Shown here: in pieces, positions 25,609-38,399 of the stretch
Layout of the letters: each line of letters starts with the position of its first letter
How positions within the stretch are numbered: the stretch's first letter is position 1
Source of the DNA: Lates calcarifer
Lineage: Eukaryota; Chordata; Actinopteri; Centropomidae
Reading direction: 5' to 3'
Assembly: GCF_001640805.2 (NCBI RefSeq)
Contig: NC_066843.1
Coordinates: forward strand, 22,754,242-22,818,241
Length of the DNA stretch: 64,000 nt
Made by a program: the position numbers and the translations under genes
Notes under the pieces: model-generated
Database searches by the model: none
What the model was told of the DNA's origin: nothing
Seen by the model: only the letters and a program-made list of their open reading frames with translations

Positions 25609-28190
25609 TCACGGTGGTAACAGGCCAAGCAGGGCATTCCAGACGTCCCTCTCCCTGGCAACGTTTTCCAGCTCCTCCTGGGGGATTCCAAGGCGTTCCC
25701 AGGCCAGAAGAGACACATAATCTCTCCAACATGTCCTGGGTCTATGCCGGGGTCTCCTCCCAGTTGGGTGTGCCCGGAAGATCTCCAAAAGGAGTCTCCT
25801 AGGAGGCATTCTAACCAGATGCCCGAACCACCTCAACTGGCTCCTTTCGATTCGAAGGAGCAGGGGCTCTACTCCTAGCTCCCTCCGGATGTCCACGCTT
25901 CTCAGCCTATCTCTAAGGCTGAGCCCAGACACCCTCCAGAGGAAACTCATTTCAGCCGCCTGTCTCCGCAATCTCATTCTTTTGGTCACTACCCAGATCT
26001 CGTGACCATAGGTGAGAGTCGGAACATAGATCAACGGGTAAGTTGAAAGCTTTGCCTTTTGACTCAGCTCCCTCTTCACCACAGCAGTCCGGTACAGTGA
26101 CTGCATTACTGCTGACGCCCCACCGATCCGCCTGTCAATCTCACGCTCCATCCTCCTGTCACTCGTGAACAAAGACCCCAAGATACTCCTTCGCTTGAGA
26201 CAGCAGCTGAGAACCATGGCTTCAGATTTGGAGGTGCTGACCCTCATCCCCACCACTTCACACTCAGCTGCAAACCGCCCCAGTGCATGCTGAAGGTCAC
26301 AGTCTGATGAGGCCAAGAAAACCACATCGTCTGCAAAAAGCAGAGACACGATTCTGAGGTTCCCAAACCAGACACCTCTGCTGCGCCTTGAGATCCTGTC
26401 CATGAATACTACGAACAGGACCAGAGACAAGGGACAGCCTTGGCGCAGTCCAACACCCACTGGAAACGTGTTTGACTTTGTGCCGAGAATGCATACACAG
26501 TTCTCACTTTGGTTGTACAAGGACCGGATGGCTCACATCAGTGGCCCCGATACCCCATACTCCCGCAGTACCCCCCACAGGATCCCTCGGGAGACACAGT
26601 CATAGGCCTTTTCCAAGTCTACAAAACCCATGTAGACTGGCTGATCAAATTCCCATGGCTCCCTGCAATCCTGCAAGAGTGAAAAGCTGGTCTACTGTTC
26701 TGCAGCCAGGATGAAATCTGCATTTTTCCAAGGTTTGACAATCGGTCAGAGCCTCCTTTCCAGCACCCTGGAGTAAACTTTCCCAGGGAGGCTGAGTAGT
26801 GCCCTTAGCATTTCAGGGTGAATCTCGTTCACACCTGGCACCTTGCTGCTGGGCAGCTTCTTAACTACCTCAGCGACCTCTGCCATAGATATGGCCGAGG
26901 CTTCTCCTGAGTTTTTTAGGCTCTGCCTCCTCCATGAAAGACATATTGGTCGGGTTCAGGAGTTCCTCAAAGTGCTCTTTCCACCACTCAATGACATCCT
27001 TAGTCTGGGTCAGCAGTCCCCTCCTGGCTGAACACAGCCTGAGGCAGGCCCTGCTTTTCCTTCCTGAGCCGCTGGACAGTTTGCCAGAACAGCCTCGAGG
27101 CTAGCTGAAAGTCCTTCTCCATGACTTCCCTAAATTCCTCCCACACCCGAGTTTTTGCTTTCGCAATTGCTGAAGCTGCAGCCCTTCTGGCCTCCTGGTA
27201 CCTGCCTGCTGCTTCAGAAGACCCCTGGGCCAATCAAGCCTGATAGACCTCCTTCTTCAGCCTGACGGCTTCCCTGCACCGCTGGTGTCCACCAGCGGGT
27301 TGTTGGGTTGCTGCCCTGACAGGCGCTGACCACAACTCCTGCCTGCTGTGTCTGCAATGGAGGCTTTTAACATGGTCCACTCGGACTCAATGTCCCCGGC
27401 CTCCCTTGGGATGCACGAAAAGTTCCTTCGGAGGTGAGAGTTGAAGACCCTCCCGGACAGGGGCCTCTATCAGACGTTCCCAGCGCACCCTCACTACTCA
27501 TTTGGGTTTGCCAGGCCTGTCCGGCAGTCTTCCCCACCGTCTGATCCAACTCACCACCAGGTGGTGATCAGTTGACAGCTTTGCCCCTGTCTTCACCTCA
27601 GTGTCTAAGACATATGGCCGTAGATCTGATGATATGACCACAAGGTTGATCATCGATTTATGGCCTAAGGTGCTCTGGTACCACGTACGCTTATGAGCCA
27701 CCCTATGCTTGAACATGGTGTTCGTTATGGCCAAACTGTGACTAGCACAGAAGTCCAATAACAAAACACAGCTCAGGTTCAGATTGAGGAGGCCCTCAAT
27801 CACGCAATCACGCCCCTCCAGGTTTCCCCATTGTCACCCACATGGGCATTGAAGTCCCCCAACAGAACTATGAAATCCCCAGCCGGCACCCTTTCCAGGA
27901 CACCACCCAGACACTCCAAGAAGGCTGGATACTCCGAGCTGCTGTTGGGTGCATTCTCACACACAACGGCTAGAGCCTTAACCCCCGCAACTTTCAGTCG
28001 CAGAGAGGCGACCCTCTCATTCACAGGGGAAAACTCCAACACTGCGGCGCTCAGTCGGGGGCTTATGAGTATCCCCACTCCCGCCTAGCACTTCTCACCT
28101 TGGGCGACTCCAGAGAAGGAGAGAGTCCAGCCCCTCTCCAGAATTTTGGTTCCAGAGCCCACGCTGTATGTAGAGGTGAGCCCTGCAGCT
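25609..28190 (-). mobile_element. Non-LTR retrotransposon (RTE-like LINE), decayed
   Basis: The minus-strand open frame at 26520-25609 (303 aa) is the C-terminal reverse-transcriptase half of a very common fish LINE protein: RQGCPLSLVLFVVFMDRISR, the FADD box in LLFADDVVFLASS, then WFGHLVRMPP and the ending RDVWNALLGLLPP. Upstream pieces at 28078-27498 carry an AP-type endonuclease ([13 protein letters not shown], later STDHHLVVSW). The frame is broken between 27800 and 26520 by stops and shifts, so the copy is inactive. The endonuclease pattern looks RTE-like; the exact clade is not certain. It fills most of the abat-mettl22 spacer and is in the same orientation as the genes. Confidence 0.85.
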
Positions 28191-28540
28191 GCAGACTAGC
28201 ACCAGTCCCAGACTAGCACCAGTTCAGATTTTATTCAGTTTGTCTAAATAATGTTTGAGTCCAAAAACAAAGTCCCGTAACCAAGTTCTATAGTTCTTTG
28301 GAAGACTAGACCAGACATAACAAGATCTAATATTAATGAGCTTTATTCAGATTAAATGACTTGAAAACAAGGCATCTGTTCTATACCCGACTCAAAACAC
28401 AGATGTTCCCACAAACATCTGGATGCAGCAACAAGATTTTCCTCCAGCTGTATTTCTATGGAAGGATAACATTATGCTTTGCTAGCATGCAGCCAGAATA
28501 TGAATGACTAACACAGTGATGTACTCAGTATATGGTAAAG

Positions 28541-28791
28541 TTTTATTTGTCATAATGTACAGACACACAGCTCTGGTTGACTTCCATTAATAAAGTCAGA
28601 GTACTTCCATCATAGTCATGTCATGCATGAATCAAATTGAACAATAAATAATGCTATATTCATGCACTGAATTAGTGATGAACTCTATCTGTCAAAATGC
28701 CTGTTTCATTTTAAGTTGGAAACGTGATGCAGCATTGTGTGCTCAGCTCTGGGGAGAGCACAGTGTTACACTGCTCTGATGTGAGTCCGGG
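28541..28791 (-). other. mettl22: Likely mettl22 3' UTR
   Basis: Minus-strand sequence after the mettl22 stop. A reverse-complement AATAAA (TTTATT on plus) lies near 28542-28547, a plausible poly(A) signal about 245 nt after the stop. No other feature seen. Confidence 0.5.
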
Positions 28792-31700
28792 TTAAGATGG
28801 AGGCAGCTGTGAATCAGGCTGGGCTTTGTCAAATGGGAGTGGAGTGGCGGTCACCTTCCACAGCTCCTGTAGAAATAAAAAAAGTACGAGTAAAAAACCT
28901 TCCCTTTCATCATCTGCATCTGATTCATCTAACTTGTGTAGGTGAGGAGAGCTACAGGACTGAAGTTCCATTTTCAGGCCAGAAATGACAAACACAGAGA
29001 CCCATGACTCAGGAATTCAGCTTCCTCCTGACTCATTGTTCATAAGTTAAAGAGCCTGACACACATCCACCTAACATCGTTATCACACAGCAGACCGCAT
29101 TATACAAACGTCAAACATACAGTACATACAAGGCCTCTCCTGTAGCTGATTCAATAGAAAGGCTAGCTGGATGCAGTTCTGCAAACTGCCTTAATTCATT
29201 GTCCATTGTTTCCCTTTTAAAATGGTGGAGATGGATATAACATAAGACTTTTACAGGATGGAGGGACATGAAACATTTTTCCAAGTAAATTTAAGAAACT
29301 TGAAAGTACCAGGGAACATACAAAGAGTTTGTCATGCAGATAACATTGCTACCCAGATAGAAGAGGGCCAAAGTATTGAAGTAAATAAACACAACAAGGA
29401 GGTGGAAAAGAATCTAACATAAAAAAGACTGTGCTAAAGACTCCCTGCAGACATTTTTCAATTCTATAATTTGATTCCCTGGTTAGAAATTTCTCTATGC
29501 CTCCTTACTGGTTGAAAAATCCAGAATCTCTGCATATGCAAATATTTTTCAATTCAAAGACCACGAATGTTGCTCTGTTGACCATGAATTCTATGTGGCA
29601 ACCAATCATAATATAATCATAATGTCAGTAAATTGTCTTGCAGCTAAATTCAGTGTGTGGTGTTAAGTTTATGTCTCACAGCTTCTCTACACAGGAGATG
29701 TGTTTTTTACTCAGTCGTCTCACATATGTGTGATGGCAGTTCACATTATAATAAATACTGCTTCTACATAGGCTGTGCAATAGGAGGCATCTTACTTTAC
29801 ACTATATGTGTTTCTTCCGTGGAAAATTTGGAAAATTCTATGGGTAATTTAACACTGTCTAGGTTGTTAGTTAAAGTAGCACATCAGCAGAGCGGCAGCA
29901 GCTTCAGTTCCCTGTGTCTATAGAGGATGTGTTCATATACAGTGCTACTGTGTAGGTCACCAGTCTTTTCTTCTAATAAATGGTTTTAAATTAAAATGAG
30001 GTTAGGCTTTAAGGTTAAGATTTGTTTATAGTTAAGCAATGAATGTTGCCTTCAGTAGGTTATAATGATGTGTGTGAGTGTTTCTCCTACCAGTTGCTCT
30101 ATGCGTTCATAGAGAAGAAACTGTGCAAAGTTAGAAGGGAGCTGCTCCACTCTAAAGCTGCACCGTCCATCCACCTGGTCCTGGAGCTGGGACAGACAGT
30201 GCCTAAAATGGTTGTAAGCCTCACAGGAAACATCCATGTGTCGCAGGGTGAAGTTCATCCTTATAGAATCAGACATCAAGACACAGCAGGAAGCCTGATT
30301 ACTGCCACAACTTTGACTGGAAATACAACACAGCACCATAGTACTGTCTGGACCATAGTTTGGGCAGAGGCTAGCAGTGCCTAATGTTGTACATGTTACA
30401 TTGGCAGCACTTAAAAGTGTCACCACAGTGTGGTTGCAGTGCGCCTGTCAGGTAGTTGTGGTAAGGACAGTGTCTAACTCTGCTCCAACCTATGAAAGCC
30501 AACATCTATTAAACATGGTTAACACACAAGTTACATAAATATTAAACACTATGTAATATGGTTAAGAAGACAACTTTACTGTGAACATCCATTTTAAAAT
30601 GTGATGTATCACACATCTGCTGCCATCAAACTGTCACAGCAATGAAAAGCCTATAGATTTTATCAGCAACCAGCTTTTAAATACCTCTGCTGAGACCAGA
30701 TCTGTCTCTGTATTTCTTATCTGCTCTGATGTCTGACACCAGAAACACAACATGTGAATGAGAACAACTACATGGTCAGTTTGGCTGCATTAAACCTTAG
30801 TACAGGTGACCACAGAGAGGGACAGAGGTTTAACAGCAACTTGGGAACAACAACAGTCAGTTTAAGGTCATACAGACTGTTTGACCAGTCCTATCACCAT
30901 GTTGAGATCTTTATTATAACTACTGTTTAACTGCCAGTGAACAGTCAAATGACATGACAGTACCTCCTCTGGTAAAATGTACCCTGTCACAGTAACAGTG
31001 AAGTGGTACTTTGACAGAAGAGTCATGAGTCTTACCTTTTCTCTATGGAGATGAAGATGGAGCTGGTGTGAGTAAAGTTACTGCAGAGTCGGTACAGTGT
31101 TCGGAAAAGGCCATCTGTCAGGTCATCATCATAGCAAACTGCTGACACAAAAACTCTTAAATATTCATCCTGCTGGTTTGTCAGACGTGTTTTTGTTTTG
31201 ATCAGCTGGATAACCCACCATCAGCAGCAATGATGAAGCTGGTGTTGTCATACATATCTGCTACTTCCTCCTCTGCCCAGCTAAATTCCACATCAGGATC
31301 TACAGAGATTAGACAGATGGAAGAAAGACATTGTCTATAGTCCGAAGGTGGTTGGTTCTTTATATACAGTCACACTGAGGAGGGAAGACTGACAATGTCA
31401 TCCTTGGTAATCTGTGGCAGCTTCAATTTACTCACTGAGGATTAGATTACTCCAAGTTGTATCTGATTTACAGTATATGGCTGTAAAGTGCTGCAGCTTA
31501 GCTTGGCTAGGTTAAGTTACTGACAAACAGCAGGGGTAAACTTGACCCCCTCCCCAGTGTGTACATGTAGTTCACTTCATATAACACTAATTTACAAATG
31601 GCCAAACGTTAAAGGGAAAACTAAATAAGCAACTGTAACCCTACCTTTCATTTCCCCTCTCACCCCTCTCCTCTGCTGCTACGTAAATGTAAGTATCAGA

Positions 31701-34700
31701 CTGGCAGATAACTGATGTTGAAGTACTCAGATCAGGACTGGGGCCACTCAATCGAGACACCACTGGTATTATGTGTTTCAGAGCAGTATTAGGTGTTCCT
31801 AAAAAGTTCTCCGTCAAAACAATCTGGACTGACTGGTCTTCAATTTACATTAAGGATCAGTATAGTCAGGCTCTAGTGATTTGTTGGCCGGTGCTTCAGA
31901 CTGTGGCTGTGACTGCAGCCCATAGTTGCACTGCACCATTTTAATGGCAAATGACTGAATGTTAATGTGGTTTAAGGTTTTAAACTGCCGCAGACTGGTA
32001 TGAAAAAGAAAACTGTGTGTGTGTTACCTGCACAGAGATCATGTTGGAGCCAGTCCAACTGTCTCACTCTCACCTCACCACCTGATGGCCAGAAAACACT
32101 TTATTGAGCCAGATAAACTGTCAGAAGCTTTTCCTGGGTTTTCATTGTACTTGTAACAATTAATGTCACAATGTGAATTGTGTAATTCTAAATAATCTTA
32201 AATCTATAAAATAAATCAGCATTCAATTAATTATTATGCAATACAATTCATTACTTAACTGTGAAATAAATAAAGCAGAAATAAATAAAATCTTATGCAA
32301 ATAATTTGCAAACAAGTAGACAGACAATGAAATAAATGACTTTTTTGGATTCATTTCTATACATTTTCTACTGTTTAATCTTCATAAGCACATTTTTTTC
32401 AAACCTTTATTCAAAAACACATGCTCTCCCTTCTCAGGACAGTCTCAGTTACACTTGGGAGCTCAGTACACAGTCTGCTGTGTTGACTGCTGAGCAGCTC
32501 CTCCTGAGCAGTGAGAGGTTAAAAGTGCCAGGTGGAGGTTTTGGGACCAGGTTTTTTAGTGATGCATTTCTGTAAACTGTGGAGGTGGAAATATGTATGT
32601 AAGCCATGACAGACAAAGAAGAGGAGGATGTTTGTGTGTGAGCTAGACCTGCTTGCAAGCTGAACACCATGAAACTGGTATTTACTCAACACAATGACTG
32701 AAGGAAGAAGTTAATAAAATAGATGTAAACAATGCAGGTTTCAAAAAGTCTAAAAAATCTCCACATGGTACCTTTGAGGTTTGTGCTCAAGAGCTCCACG
32801 ACGGTGGTGATGAGGTGGGAAAAATTCCAACTCAAGCTTCACCTTCAGTTAAGAATTTTTGGCCATGTTAGTAGTACCTACTGACTGTGGTGATCAAGTG
32901 ACTTTTCCTCTCGCACCACCCACTGTTCAATGTGAAATATCTCAACATCTAGTGGATGTATTCACATTAAATTTCATACTCCCAGATACAGATATAAGCC
33001 CAGTGATTTTGGTGATCCTTCAACTTTTCAATCAGCAACAACATGAAGCTGATGTGTGGCCATCATCACACCTTGTTAAGAGATTGTTAATTTCCCCACA
33101 CATCACATGAAACTGGATGAAAAGGACAAGATATAATTTCATATATACTGAGGGAAGCACATTATAAGCTCTCCAGGCCAATTTGAAGATGTACACAGAA
33201 ACAGTGGCCTTCATCTCTGTGGGAACTGTAAGTAACTGAGGAGGAAATGACACAAAAAGAAAGAGTAATCTACATTACATTACATTATCTCACCTGCAGG
33301 CTCCGTCATGTGTCTGTTTAACGCTACATTTCTCTTGCACATGCTTAGAAGGTCTTCTCCCACATCTGTAAATACAAGATTATATCTCTCAGCAATGGAG
33401 ACAAACAGCAAAATGTCAGTAAAATCTGTTTCTTCTCTCTGTCATACATGGTCAAATTCCCTGCCAAAGACAGACGAGCACTTAATGTCAGGTGCACTGA
33501 ATTTTGGAAATGTTCTTGTGCCTCTACTGTCCAAAGCAATTGTCACATTTTTGGGTTGGCCATAACAAGCACTGTGGTCGAGCATAGGGTGGTTCTTAAA
33601 GGTATCTGGAATTCTTGTGGACAGGGAGAAGGCTTCTGACAGTGGTCCCCTGAGGGGGGGGGGCATTCACTGATACTCATGTACCTCTGACGATGACCTT
33701 TTATACTATTCTATACTGTTGTTTTATTCAGACAGACATTCAGACACTCAAGATATACAGTAGTCCATCAATGTGAGTTTTGATGCCATTATACCTGTGC
33801 AGTACACTGTTTTGGCTGTGGTTGCCATAATGATGCTGGTTAAGCCTGTTCCTGCTCCTAGCTCCAGCACTGTAGCTCCTCTGAACATCTCTGGCTTAGA
33901 GAGAATGAAGTCAGCCAAGAGGAACGCCCCTCGCCACACCTGATGTGGGTAAAAAAATATGATCCTTTAATGCGTTTTTAAAATCAACTGTCACACTTAC
34001 ACAAACAATGACTGATGGACGTGAGGAGCAACAGACAAAAAGAAGACAAAGTAAATTTTACTGACCTGTTTGCCGACATCTTCCAGGGGTGTGGCCATAG
34101 TGTGCTCTGTAAATAAATTGGATTCATACATTAAACACACAGGCTGAAATCACTCCTTACTGACTATACAGTATAGTGCACTATATCTACCGTCAGGCAT
34201 TTCATGCTGGTGTCTGGATTCTGAGTGATACAGGCCTGGACTGGCCATCAGAGGGCCAGAGTTAAAAATGCAAAGTGAGGGGAAGATTGTCTCTGCCAGA
34301 GTCAAACACATTAACTTTTTCATGGCACTCGTGATAACCAGGATGATGATGAAATTATAAAAAACATGATGAAATCTGGGTTCTTACCAATCCTTATAAT
34401 GTCTTTGAAGCATGTATCATCCTCATCATCTGTATTCTCCTCCTCTTGTTCCAGTACAGGGTTGAGCTGTTTGAGAATGATGGGACAGACCAAGTCTCTG
34501 CCGCCGCCCTCCACAGGGTTTTTCCTCGGTCTGGGGATCATAAGAAGAGTATGGAATACATTAATGGAAGGGAACAACATATCAACATATCAACAAAGCT
34601 GTGATGAACCTTTCTACCTATATAACTACAGAACTTTAACATGAACAACATGTTACACCTTTACAAGTCTGTGACTGCTTAAAGGAACAACGCCGTTATT

Positions 34701-37700
34701 TAAACTTACGTAATAGCTGATAGCAACTGGGAATAATCATCTGAAGAATCTTAGTCATATTCACAGATTGAGATATATTTAATATTAGTATTCTATACAG
34801 TATTTTTAATACAAATATAACTGCATATGAACAGAAACCAGAGAATACTTTATGGCTGTAGGAACACAGTATACACTCAGTAAACACTATGTGTTTTTTT
34901 AAGGTTGCAGACTGTGCTGTTACACTGTACTGCAATATACTATTAGACAGAGGTAATCAACCAGCCATACACTAAGAATCAGAAATCTGCACTGATCCCT
35001 TCAGTGAGATTACTCTGTTAGAGCTGCTCAACAAACAGTTCAGAAAGAGTAAGTAAAAAACATAAAAGAAAAAAAACTAAAAACTTAAACAACAATACAT
35101 AGTACTAATAATAAATACACAGTAAGTGAACAGAAGAGTCTGATCTGTGATGACAAGTCTCCTGCTGCTCCTACAACTCCACTCAACACCTGCTGCTATT
35201 ATTAGAAGTTACTTATACTGCTATTAGTTGTATTGCTATGTTAGCAGTTAATACTTTAATTATCATTACTATCATTACTACTGCTGTATTACTGGCATCA
35301 CCTTATGTTTTATATGGAACCCATGTTATGCTATGTTCTTCTCCCGCTATGTGACCATAACAATCACAGTTTGACAGCAGATGTGACACTGACTAAATCA
35401 CACATGTATTCTGTGTAGTAAAGAAATCTACGTCTGTGAGAACATGTGGTCTTTTTCTGTGTCCATTGCCAGTAGAACCTAACCATATTTCAGTGATTAG
35501 CTGGAGCCTCTGTTCTTTGTGCTCTCAGATCCATTCCTGTCCACCTGAACTGTCTAAAGCTGTAGATGGTAGTGATGAGATCCAGATTATGTTCCTGTAG
35601 CCATGTCTCTGTGAACACACATGGAAGTCCTTACCAGGGCTGCCAGCTCAACTATCTTGTTGTTCAGTGATCTCACACTGCCCATGAAGATAGAAGGGAA
35701 ACATGAGTCACACCTCCTCCTCTCCATCAGCCCAGACTATGTGCTTTCAGTCTTCAGCTGTCCAGTTTTGATGAGCCTGTGTCCACTACAGCCTCAGATT
35801 TCAGACAGGAGTGGAACCTGATGTGAGCTCAAGGTTGGAGCTGTTGTTCATTCTGATGTTCTTCTGCTCACCACAGTAGTAAAGAGTGGTTATCTGAGTT
35901 ACTTCAGCCTTTCTGTCAGATTGAAGCAGTCTGACCATGACCTCTGACCTCTCTTATCAACAAGGTATTTTTTGTTTCTGGCTCCTTTCTGAGAAAAAAA
36001 CTCTAGAGACTTCATCAGCAGTTTCAGAAATACTCAAACCAACAATCAGCCCATGGTCAGACTCACTGAGATCACAGTTTTCCTCATTCTAATGTTTGAC
36101 GTGAACATTAACTGAAGCTCCTGACCCGGATCTGCAGGATTTAATATACTGCAGTGCTGCCATGTGATTGGCTGAGTGGATAACTGCATAAAGAAGGGGT
36201 ACAGGTGTTCCTAATAAAAAGTTTGCTTAAAATGTGTATTTTATGTTCTGTGTGGTACATGTACAGATTGTGAAAACAATGATGCAGTACTGGTCCTGAT
36301 CTGCTTTCACCCACTCACTGACCAGAGGCCTGTACCACGAAGCGAGGTTACTGTCTTATCAGGGTAACTTCAGGAGTAACTTCCTGATTAACCTGTACTA
36401 CGAAAGGTGGATAGGTTTTACCCGGGGTCTGCATCTCTGCATCTCTGCATCTCTAAGCTGCTCCAAGCAATTTATGTTCGTGGTTAACTCAGTGTTACCG
36501 GTGTTACTTCTACCTAAGCTCCGCCCCACAGGTGGAGCAACCAATCAATATTGGCACAACGACTGGGAGAGGCTGACTCTGCAGGACAGGGGTTGTCTAA
36601 ACACCGTCAGTCCCTCCCCCACCCCCCAACCACCACTCACCAAAAAAAAAAGAAAGTATGTAGTGGATGGTAGAGATACGTGGACCGATACATGATGTTT
36701 TTATGCTCCACATTTTCCATCAATTTCAGTTATTTTAATTTGTATTTTTTTCTCACAGTCAAGCAGCAGAATTTAGCATCATTGGTGTTGCATGTTATCG
36801 ATTTGAATAATAATTTAAATGGGGGTGGGGGGGGTTATTGTCCTGAAAGACAATATAATACAACAGGCTGTTGTAACTGTAGACTACAGACCAGAACATG
36901 CAGCATTAATGATGGAAATATGAATGTGTAGCTCTTTATAGAAGGTTTCTATTTGATCCAGGTTCAGTTTCCACTGAGGCTGAAATACTGTTAACATGAA
37001 GTTCATACTGAACACAACAGCATTACATTCATACATATACAGCCTGAGTGTTCCAGGCAGAACATCATTAACAGGAACAGCTCATTCTCAGACATGTGAC
37101 CCACGTGTTGACTGTAATCCAAGTATCCGAAAAATTATCACATATTTTACGAGTCCTTACATCTCATATTACAGATGAAGAACCCAGAGAACATGTGACC
37201 AGTCTCCCTGTCTTTGTTGACAGGGAGTTAAATCAGAGTAGGTTAAACTCCCTTCGTAGTACAGGCCTCAGGTGTATTAACTGTTACATACCGATGTGTG
37301 ATGTCGAGGTCCCCGTCCTCATCCAAGCACGGTTCCACGTTTCCTTCCCCACCTTCCTCTCCAACATTGTCTTGGCTGGTATTTGTGTCTTTTTCCCTGC
37401 TCTTCCTTTAGGTTTGTGCATTTCTTCTCCTCCTCCTCTAAACTTTTCCCCGGGTCATTGTTGTCATGTCTTTCCACATCTGATAAGATCTTGAATTTGG
37501 AGATGAAGACTGGATGGATGAATACAGCAAAGTTAGAAAGTCAGCTGAAATAAACACAAAACAATGAAACATGAAACATTTGACTTATTCCACACACTGA
37601 TTTAAACTTCCTTGGTTTTATCCTTGTGTCCAACACAATGAAATAACAAGTGCAGCTTATTAAATTTGAAAACCTTATTTTTCACACGCTTCAAAATTAT

Positions 37701-38399
37701 GGCATAGAACACTATAACAATAATGAACCATAGAACAATTCTCACAGAACAAACAGTAGCACCATGTTCTCTTGGCTTCTTTGCAGTAACTTAACATCAG
37801 TCATTCTGCTGCCTGTGCTGATTTTTCAAATGCTGATACGCTGAGGGGAGACTGACAGGCACACAGAGAGCCGGTAGAGACAGACACAGCTGATTAAAAC
37901 TCTACAGGATTTAAGAAAATACAAACCTAACTTAATGTTAGCTAGTTCATTCTACCATTTTCTCTCTCTTTCTCCTCTTTCTCTCTCTCCTTCTCGGCTA
38001 AACCGGATATTTTGCAACTTTATAAGATCAGTTCTCGCCACTAGCAGACAGCTCTCAGCAGGTAGAACGTGATAATTTACACTGCGTGTCTAAACTGCTC
38101 CCAGCAGTTTCTGTTCGTGGTTAACTCAGTGTTACAGGTGTTACTTTTACTTTAGTACCGCCCCACAGGTGGAGCAACCAATCAATACTGGCACAACGAC
38201 TCCGTAGGACGGGGGTTGTCAGTTATCATATATTTCGATAAATCATTCGGCCCTACTCAGCACACATTCTAAACCTGAACATGTGATACACACCAGGCTG
38301 TCCAACATGGTTGAGGCGTGTCATAAGATGGCGTGCATTAGGCAGGAACATGTGAACATCAGACAGCACGGTGTCATAGTGAAAAGTGATCTGGTCCAT
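28792..38399 (-). CDS. mettl22: Methyltransferase-like protein 22, 11 coding exons; exon 2 has an out-of-frame length
   Basis: SAM-dependent class I (seven-beta-strand) protein lysine methyltransferase family. Exons in transcript order: 38399-38294, 37509-37292, 34530-34388, 34106-34066, 33939-33795, 33365-33294, 32081-32028, 31299-31219, 31138-31036, 30259-30091, 28866-28792. The protein begins MDQITFHYDTVLSDVH, like human METTL22. The exon at 33939-33795 carries VWRGAFLLADF and SAM motif I LELGAGTGLTS; later exons carry CYDDDLTDGLF and NFTLRHMDVSCEAY; the end is ELWKVTATPLPF. All phases join except exon 2, which is 1 nt too long. Without that nucleotide the sum is 402 codons including stop, close to human. 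See the separate entry on the frame break. Confidence 0.93.
30052..30090 (-). other. Read-through frame past mettl22 exon 10 donor (not an extra exon)
   Basis: The exon 10 frame continues past the donor at 30090 for a few codons (VGETLTHIIIT) to a stop. The donor GTAGGAG and the downstream ELWK exon show that this is intron. Intron retention here would give a slightly shortened C-terminus. Confidence 0.5.
32780..33060 (+). repeat. Dispersed teleost repeat in mettl22 intron
   Basis: Includes CCTACTGACTGTGGTGATCA, ACTTTTCCTCTCGCACCACC and GTGATTTTGGTGATCCTTCA. This matches a repeat I recognise from many fish genomes, whose typical wording is GACTTTGGTGATCCCCTGAC then TTTTCCTCTAGCGCCACC. No coding capacity; class unknown to me. 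Confidence 0.6.
35141..35350 (+). repeat. Dispersed teleost repeat, copy 3 (left half)
   Basis: Begins GAGTCTGATCTGTGATGACA and continues AGTCTCCTGCTGCTCCTA like 12049-12200, then an AT-rich run of TATTACTATTA-type words as in copy 1. The right half with GTCGCCTAGTGC is absent. Confidence 0.7.
35500..35700 (-). mobile_element. L2-like LINE endonuclease remnant
   Basis: Minus-strand translation gives GSVRSLNNKIVELAALV followed, after a frame change, by words resembling TETWLQEHNLD. This matches the start of the endonuclease domain of fish L2-type LINEs (NVRSLRNKMDEL ... CFTETWL). About 200 bp with stops, in the mettl22 intron between exons 2 and 3. Confidence 0.6.
35860..36235 (+). repeat. 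Dispersed repeat ending in GGTGTTCCTAATAAA
   Basis: Contains AGTTTCAGAAATACTCAAAC, CATGTGATTGGCTGAGTGGA and, at the right end, GGTACAGGTGTTCCTAATAA. I recognise this as a common vertebrate dispersed repeat (usual ending GGTGTTCCTAATAAAGTGG). Non-coding. Confidence 0.6.
36322..37272 (+). mobile_element. Non-autonomous TIR DNA transposon (MITE), copy A, abutting mettl22 exon 2
   Basis: Bounded by inverted ends: GAGGCCTGTACCACGAAGCG at the left and CTTCGTAGTACAGGCCTCAGG at the right, whose reverse complement begins CCTGAGGCCTGTACTACGAA. No transposase frame. A 60-codon frame at 36996-37178 reads identically on the opposite strand at 39306-39124, so copies A and B are very similar there. Copy A lacks about 225 bp next to its right end that copy B keeps. 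The right end lies 18 bp from the exon 2 splice donor (37291-37290). Superfamily not assigned. Confidence 0.85.
37319..37410 (-). pseudogene. mettl22: Frame break inside mettl22 exon 2
   Basis: Exon 2 enters in the frame set by exon 1 (VFISKFKILSDVERHD) and that frame stays open until TGA at 37321-37319. The conserved DEDGDLDIT segment and the phase needed by exon 3 are in the +1 frame, which is closed upstream by TAA at 37410-37408. The break must therefore lie between 37322 and 37407. A five-base homopolymer (T5 on plus, 37390-37394) is the most likely site. Either a sequence or assembly error, or a real 1-nt insertion that would inactivate this allele. Exons 3-11 show no decay, which favours an error or a recent event. 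Confidence 0.8.
38090..38222 (+). mobile_element. Fragment of the same MITE
   Basis: Matches the interior of copy A at about 36460-36600: GTTCGTGGTTAACTCAGTGT, then CCACAGGTGGAGCAACCAAT, then GGCACAACGACT. It carries a deletion of about 18 bp and has no ends. It sits in the short intron between mettl22 coding exons 1 and 2, about 70 bp from the exon 1 donor. Confidence 0.75.

Larger units (their letters stand above)
23831..28540. other. abat-mettl22 intergenic region
   Basis: Between the abat 5' exon and the likely mettl22 poly(A) region. It contains a dispersed repeat (24725-24960), a GAAA run at 24618-24636, the small fragment at 25310-25395 and the LINE at 25609-28190. No additional gene was recognised. 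Confidence 0.6.

Noticed and set aside
36996..37178. Identical 60-codon frames at 36996-37178 (+) and 39124-39306 (-)
   Set aside because: Initially looked like a conserved small protein, but both are interior sequence of the two MITE copies.
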